Of a DNA stretch of 64,000 nt, positions 58,601 through 64,000 are shown one piece after another (the stretch's first letter is position 1; every line of letters starts with the position of its first letter). Below the pieces are notes generated by a model, which searched no databases, was not told where the DNA came from, and worked only from the letters and a program-made list of their open reading frames with translations. The translations under genes and the position numbers were made by a program. Location: contig CM070566.1 in assembly GCA_036346405.1 (NCBI GenBank), positions 18,967,533 through 19,031,532 on the forward strand. The letters are read 5' to 3'. This DNA comes from Phyllostachys edulis (Eukaryota > Streptophyta > Magnoliopsida > Poales > Poaceae).

Positions 58601-58959
58601 TTATTATTGTTACTGTTGTATTGTCAATCTAGTGGGGGCATGATAAGTTTCGTCTTACTTGCCCTTAAGGGTCACTTATGTTAGCGGAAAAGCTTTGCAA
58701 GGACTTACTTACACAACGTGGTGTAACCGTGGTTCAGGCGACCGACAATCTGCCATGGTGTGTATCCTCGGGTGGTTTAATAGTTGGCACATGGCATTGT
58801 AATGGCCTCGTTATGATATCTCAGTCACACTCCTACGGAAGAGTGCATTGGCCGACATTGTGAGATATTCATATCATGTGGGTAAAGCAGCACAAACTCT
58901 CCAGAGTCATAAATCTATTCGAATAGCCGTGTCCCCGGTCATGGACATCACTTTTGGGC
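55686..58959 (+). mobile_element. LTR-type fragment, gypsy-like family
   Basis: Starts TGTAACGTCC and follows the family layout: AT-rich start, GC-rich middle (56160-57170), AT-rich tail with AAAGGCAAGCAG (58013-58023), then CTATTCGAATAGC and GTCCCCGG (58916-58937), which match 2086-2110. Cut at 58960 by a CACTA end. Frames of 60-90 codons here are not recognised and lie in LTR sequence. Confidence 0.5.
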
Positions 58960-59262
58960 ACTACTACAGAAAAGGCCTTCATAGACGGTTCAAAAACGTC
59001 ATCACAGACGGTTTCGTGAGCCGTCTGAGTTTATGGGTCAGTGATGACATGAGGTCATTACAGACGGTTTTTGAACCGTCTGTGATGCATGCTATCACAT
59101 ACGGTTATTAACTCAGAATCGTATGTGATATATGACTATCATAGACGGTTCGTGTTCAGAACCGTCTATGATATATGACTATCACAGACGGTTCGTGTTC
59201 AGAACCGTCCGTGATATATAAATAAAACATCCAAGCAATGGCTACTTGTGCCTTTAAAACAC

Positions 59263-59265
<3 letters not shown>

Positions 59266-59349
<84 letters not shown>
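59266..59349. repeat. (TA)n microsatellite
   Basis: About 84 bp of TA inside the left hairpin arm. Confidence 0.95.
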
Positions 59350-59354
<5 letters not shown>

Positions 59355-59694
59355 TTGTAGTCTCCGGCCACTTTCGGAAGTGCGTGAGGGAGGATGACAT
59401 AGCTGCCATGGGTAACCTCTCATCGAACTCTGCAAATTCATGAAGCGAGGCTGCAAGAGAAGACGCGTGGACATACAATTACTCTGGATGTCGTTGATAG
59501 GTAATTGGACTTGACATCAAGAAATGGTCGGTTCAGCGATACATCGGGCCACTTGGCTTCATGTATCGACAAACAACCATTAACTTCATGTATCGACAAC
59601 GACCATTTCTTGATGTCAAGTCCAATTACCTATCGGCGACATCGGTAATTGTAATGTCCTGTGCACTCTACTCTTGCAAGGGCTCGATGAGAGG

Positions 59695-59801
<107 letters not shown>

Positions 59802-60137
59802 GGTTTTTAAAGGCACAAGCGACCCTTTGCTTGGAGGTTTTATAGAGAAGAGATGAAGAATAGAATGGTATAGCATATCGTGCACAGGGGCGCAAGGGAG
59901 GAGAACTTGACCTAGGACACAAATATGAAAAGTTAATTACAGCCAAGCCCCATCCGAACCACATCGATCCCATGTAAGCTAACCAAGCACAAAGAACCGG
60001 CATCAATAACCCTCAGTACCCATCAAAGACCATTAACCAAACCTACCATTTTGCCCCATTCATTTTTGTCCATCTGAACCAATAGCATGAACTAAGCAAG
60101 ATGCACAGAATGCACATACACCAATAGCCCTCAGTTT

Positions 60138-60287
60138 ACATCATAGAGCAAGGGGATTATTAATATGAACTAATTATCAATTCAATTTCAGCATAAGACT
60201 ATTAACATCATTACATCATAGAGCAAGGGGACTATTAATATGAACTAATTATCAATTCAATTTCAGCATAAGACTATTAACATCATT
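60138..60287 (+). repeat. 75-bp tandem duplication
   Basis: Two head-to-tail copies starting ACATCATAGAGCAAGGGG at 60138 and 60213, differing by a single base in the part I compared (GATTATT versus GACTATT). Confidence 0.85.
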
Positions 60288-60499
60288 GAGCAGTTCAAAC
60301 CCGGCCACCACTCTAGTAGTAGAGAGGGAGTAAGGTAGGTTGATACCTCAGTACAGCACAATCACGGCGGCGACCCCATCACCAGCACAACCCTCATCCA
60401 TCTCCTTCACCTTGCATAAATCACACAAACATCAGGACACAACTTAAGGCTCAAGCATAAAAATCAAACTCAACAAAAGATATTAAGCTAACAGATCTA

Positions 60500-60865
60500 G
60501 AGGAGAATAGAGGGATGATGGGGAAAGCAAAGCCGGGGCCACGGCTTTGGCGAGGAGGCCAAGCGGAGAACCAAGACATGGCGGCAAGGCGACACGTGAG
60601 GCCAAGCCCGGTGGCAGGTGGCGGCGTCACCGTGGTTGTGGCACGACCTGAAGCGTGCAAGACACTACTATCGTATGAGTGTCTTGTGCGGTCAGATCAG
60701 TGTCACAACCGGCGGCAACAATGACGGGTCGGGTGGTGGCGTCGAGGTGGGGAGAGCAGACGAGTAAATGCAGCTGGGAGTAGCGAGTTAGGGTGGGCGC
60801 AAACCCTAGCGACCTTTGGGAGTGGCGAGAGTTAGGCGGGCGCAAACCCTAGCGGCGAGCTCCTA
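60500..60865. other. GC-rich segment, leader-like
   Basis: GC-rich sequence ending GGGCGCAAACCCTAGCGGCG just before a subterminal array, like the 44340-44690 region of the larger CACTA composite. Minus frames (69-72 codons) are low-complexity and unconvincing. Confidence 0.35.
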
Positions 60866-61111
60866 CTAATAAAGAGACTTATCACGAGCGGTTCTATTAT
60901 GGAACCGTCGCGATAATATCACGAGCGGTTCCATAATGGGAACCGCTCGTGATATCTCACTTATATCACCGATGGTTCCATAATAGAACAAATGCGTGAA
61001 ATGGTTTTTCTTAAGTATATTTATCTTGTATATACACTTACATGACATGAAGAAATTAAATGTTTATATGTCAATTTTTTTCATTTAAATCTTCTTTGAA
61101 AATTTGCTTTA

Positions 61112-61142
<31 letters not shown>

Positions 61143-61239
61143 CACAGATCGATATATATATATATAATTAATTTGTTCCACTAAACCATCTTTGATATAA
61201 TTACTGTAAGTATACCCTTCGCATTACGTAAGGGAGAAG

Positions 61240-61440
61240 CTTAACCAAGTGGTTGTAAGTCTTACTACGACCACCCCCTAATCGTAAGCCTTTCTACGAC
61301 CAGTCTCTAGTCGTAAGCTTTTCTACGACCCATCCCTGGTTGTGAGCCTTCTGTACGAGCACATGTGGTCGTAAGTTCCTCTACAACCTAGTCGGTTACG
61401 ACTACCCTATAATCGATGAAGTCTACAGATATGTGGGCCC
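61240..61440 (+). repeat. Degenerate GTCGTAAG/CTACGAC repeat array
   Basis: Four to five units of about 33 bp with TCGTAAGCCTTTCTACGACC as core; each unit has complementary halves. Probably the subterminal region of another CACTA-like element. No terminus found. Confidence 0.5.
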
Positions 61441-61839
61441 AGTCGATTAGGTAATCTAGAGCACCGTGTTTAACACACGGGGTGGTTAATATATGCTATT
61501 ATTCTCTGGAATAACTACATGTTTTATACCTTTGTCTTTGACAATAACTACCTGGCGACATGGGGGAGTTATCTCTCTGACAACAATCTCCACCAATGGT
61601 TCATCATTTGGAACATTGAGACATATTTTGGCTTGGAGGAACTACCACCTTTTCATATGCTGTATAAAGGATGAAGTCAGTAGGTAGAAGGGGTGATCGG
61701 GAGGAGCAATCTGGAGCACAAGATATTAGGCTTTAGCCTTCTTCTTGATTGTAAACAGCACACTCAATACAATACAATAGGAGTAGGGTTGTTACGACTA
61801 CCCTATTTCATCCTCTGTGTGGTTCTAAATCTAGGAGAC

Positions 61840-63660
61840 CCCCCAAATATTCATTCATTCGTAAGATCGATAATAAAACATCGACAATTTTAAATGATTA
61901 AAATAAACTTCAATTAAATTGAAAATTATTTTATTCAATCTTTTTAGGTTCCAAGGATTTTTGTGGAATTTTCTTGAATTTTTTGAATTTTATTTTATTT
62001 TTGGACTTTTTTCGAATTTTCCTTTCTTTTTTCCTTTTGTTTCTTTTTCTATCTCTTCCTTCATCTTGTTCCTCTGAACGTAGCTCTGTTGTTCTCTATC
62101 CAACTGAAACCTCCATTCCCATTCTTTGCACTTGGAGCTCCATTTTCAATAACGTCAGAAGCGTTACGAGCCCCTCATCATCACCCACGATCCCTAGCCA
62201 TCAAATGCACGTTTCATCCCACGATTGCATTCAATTTTATATTTTCCCGTCGACGTTCATTGCAAACTAAAAACTGTCCCATTTTTCTTGCGGTGTTCCT
62301 CATCGACTCAAGCATCGCATTCGCATTATAAAAGGAGCACTGCGTATTCCCATCTCCCCTCTTCGATTTGACCTGAGCCCCATCGCCTAGCTCCCACTGT
62401 TTGCCCGAAACGCCCGACACCATCCACCTTCTTCCCAAAGTCCGGTGATGATGCAATTGAATTGATCTCTCTCTCCGGTGATCCTCCAACCAAACCAACC
62501 GTGTCACATCGTATTTCCAGTATCACTCTTCTAATCCCCCACCTCAATTCAGAAATTACATCTACGTGGAGCTCCGACACCATCGTTGCCATTCTTGTAC
62601 CGTCGGCTGTCGTGGGTGCACCTCCTCGGCCACTCCCGAGCCAAACTGACCACGTCGTCGCGATCCCCATGTTGTGCCCGTGCCTGTGCTCACCTCCCCT
62701 CGCTGCACCACTGGTGAGTGCTGCCGTCGCCCGTCTTGGCGCGCCACTGCGCGCCTGGCCAAACCATCTTCGCCGCATCACCATCTCCGTTGCCTTCCTC
62801 GGGCCTTGGGCAACCCATTTTGGGCACCCCCACTGGCCGCCGCCCTTCCCCTTGCTGGTGTCGCTACCTTGCCCATGCGCCTCCTCTGCTTCTACCTGTG
62901 CTCTGTTCTTCTTCTTTTCTTGTTGACTCACTTCCATGTGGGGCCCTCTAGTCATACATAGAGCCTTTCCTCTCTTTCTCGCTTTATTTCAGTTGCAAGT
63001 GGGCCCTTGAGGTCATACTCATAATGGCATTGCATGTAAAAATCCAGAACAGTATATTCTAGGATTTTCCCTCTTTTTCTGAATTTTCATCATTTCATGT
63101 GAAAATCAAACTTCCAGACATTCGTTCTCCTTCACACGAACTCCAATTCTGTCGATTCTTATTCCTAAATTCATAACCTTTCTTTTGGTACAAATTTTAT
63201 AATTTTTGTATTTTATTTGGATTTATTATATTTATTTGTCTCGTTTTGCGCGTATATATTCTAGCGTTTAGAAGCTTTAGTGGACGGTTTGCCGAAGCAA
63301 CTCAAAACTTCAACGAAGGCAAGTTGTAGATCTTTTGACAATATTGTACCCATTTTATAAAATTATATTTTTTAAAATTAACATGCATTGCTAATTTTAT
63401 ATTAATTGTTTATGGGAATAGTTAAATACCTACTTGAGAGTATGACACCTTGATAACTTGTGAATGCAACATATTCCATTGAAACCATAGAAAGGGATGA
63501 ATTTATTTGGACATATTTTAATACCAACATGGGTATCTTAGTTATGCTTAGTCCTGCTTTAGTTGTACGTTGGGTTCCTTTACCATGTTAATCATGAAAA
63601 TTTGACTTAATGATATATGAAATTGTGGCGGGTAGCTACTGTTATTAAAATTTGTAGTGC
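61840..63660 (+). mobile_element. LTR fragment of the family at 1-2051, plus orientation
   Basis: AT-rich start, GC-rich middle (62340-62900), then a tail with GAAGGCAAGTTGTAGATC (63314-63331), AACATGGGTATCTTAG and AAATTGTGGCGGGTAGC (63621-63637), which match the minus strand of positions 240-560. The exact 5' boundary is not visible. Frames up to 209 aa (62955-62326, minus) lie in the GC-rich middle and match no family I know. Confidence 0.5.
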
Positions 63661-63709
63661 CGTGGTAGGGGATGCCATTGAGCCTGGTGTTGATGACAAG
63701 ATTTGGCAT

Positions 63710-63905
63710 CTATGAAGACTGGTTTTAAAGACCTCCCGAGGGGTCTTGGTCAACATCTTCAAAGGCCTCCTGGGAGGTCCCAGCTTCAAAAGACCTCCCA
63801 AGAGGTCCTGGACAACTTATTCGAAGATCTTCTGGAGGTCCGGGCTTCAAAGACCTCCTGAGAGGTCTGGAAGACCTCTTCAAAGACTTCTGGGAAGTTA
63901 CGGCT
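63710..63905 (+). repeat. Degenerate tandem repeat with GACCTCC/GGAGGTC core
   Basis: About six units of about 30 bp such as TTCAAAGACCTCCTGAGAGGTC, the halves being complementary. Similar words form the arrays at 25880-26190. Confidence 0.6.
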
Positions 63906-64000
63906 TCAAAGCAGTAGTCTGGGAGGCTAAGCGGAGGAACTACGCTTCTAGCATGTATATAGGGCATTACTTGACGGTAGTACCGTGTGCCATTTGGACC

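Noticed and set aside
62326..62955. 209-codon minus frame and overlapping 154-codon plus frame
   Set aside because: Both lie in the GC-rich middle of an LTR fragment and mirror each other; no family match.

Overview
The window is nuclear DNA from a grass, probably Oryza or a close relative. It holds TGTAAYAYCC-type LTRs, Copia, CACTA and hAT elements, Stowaway-type MITEs with CTCCCTCC-like ends, and a spliced GC-rich monocot coding sequence. The species call is an inference. Almost all of the 64 kb is transposon sequence. The only recognisable host gene is a GDSL-motif esterase/lipase, and it is broken.

Layout. 1-2790: pieces of two LTRs of one Ty3/gypsy-like family in opposite orientation. 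4171-15953: a nested stack, with a hAT-like element (perfect 8-bp target duplication) holding an old LTR, which in turn holds a complete non-autonomous LTR retrotransposon (6243-14608). 16590-17516: a hAT-type element carrying a GC-rich open frame. 17650-19605: a minus-strand solo LTR of the nested family. 19606-24650: no recognisable gene. 25351-31072: a foldback element, degenerate GACCTCC arrays, a hAT MITE, a tandemly duplicated repeat, a candidate tRNA-derived SINE, a Stowaway MITE and a 1.56-kb hAT element.

31525-52565: five exons of the GDSL gene spread over 21 kb. A 4.1-kb CACTA element lies in intron 1 and a 15.3-kb Copia retrotransposon (36263-51594, 5-bp target duplication) lies in exon 3. 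The Copia element holds a 9.3-kb CACTA composite (40166-49422) encoding TNP2-like transposase and a second gene with an Ulp1-like protease domain. Exon 3 also has a frameshift, and the GDSL motif reads GYSL.

52566-64000: a minus-strand gypsy gag interrupted by a second copy of the 27.7-29.7 kb block, with 306 bp of gag directly repeated on both sides. Then come an LTR fragment, a third CACTA end with a long hairpin containing (TA)n tracts, CACTA-like subterminal repeats and another LTR fragment.

The coding elements have conventional roles: RT, integrase and RNase H for Copia, and transposase plus accessory protein for CACTA. No operon-like or defence-like system is visible. The most unusual structures are the 306-bp-flanked duplication, the tandem CACTA composite with an Ulp1 domain, the long hairpin, and repeated small motif changes inside the CACTA/Copia region that may be assembly errors.
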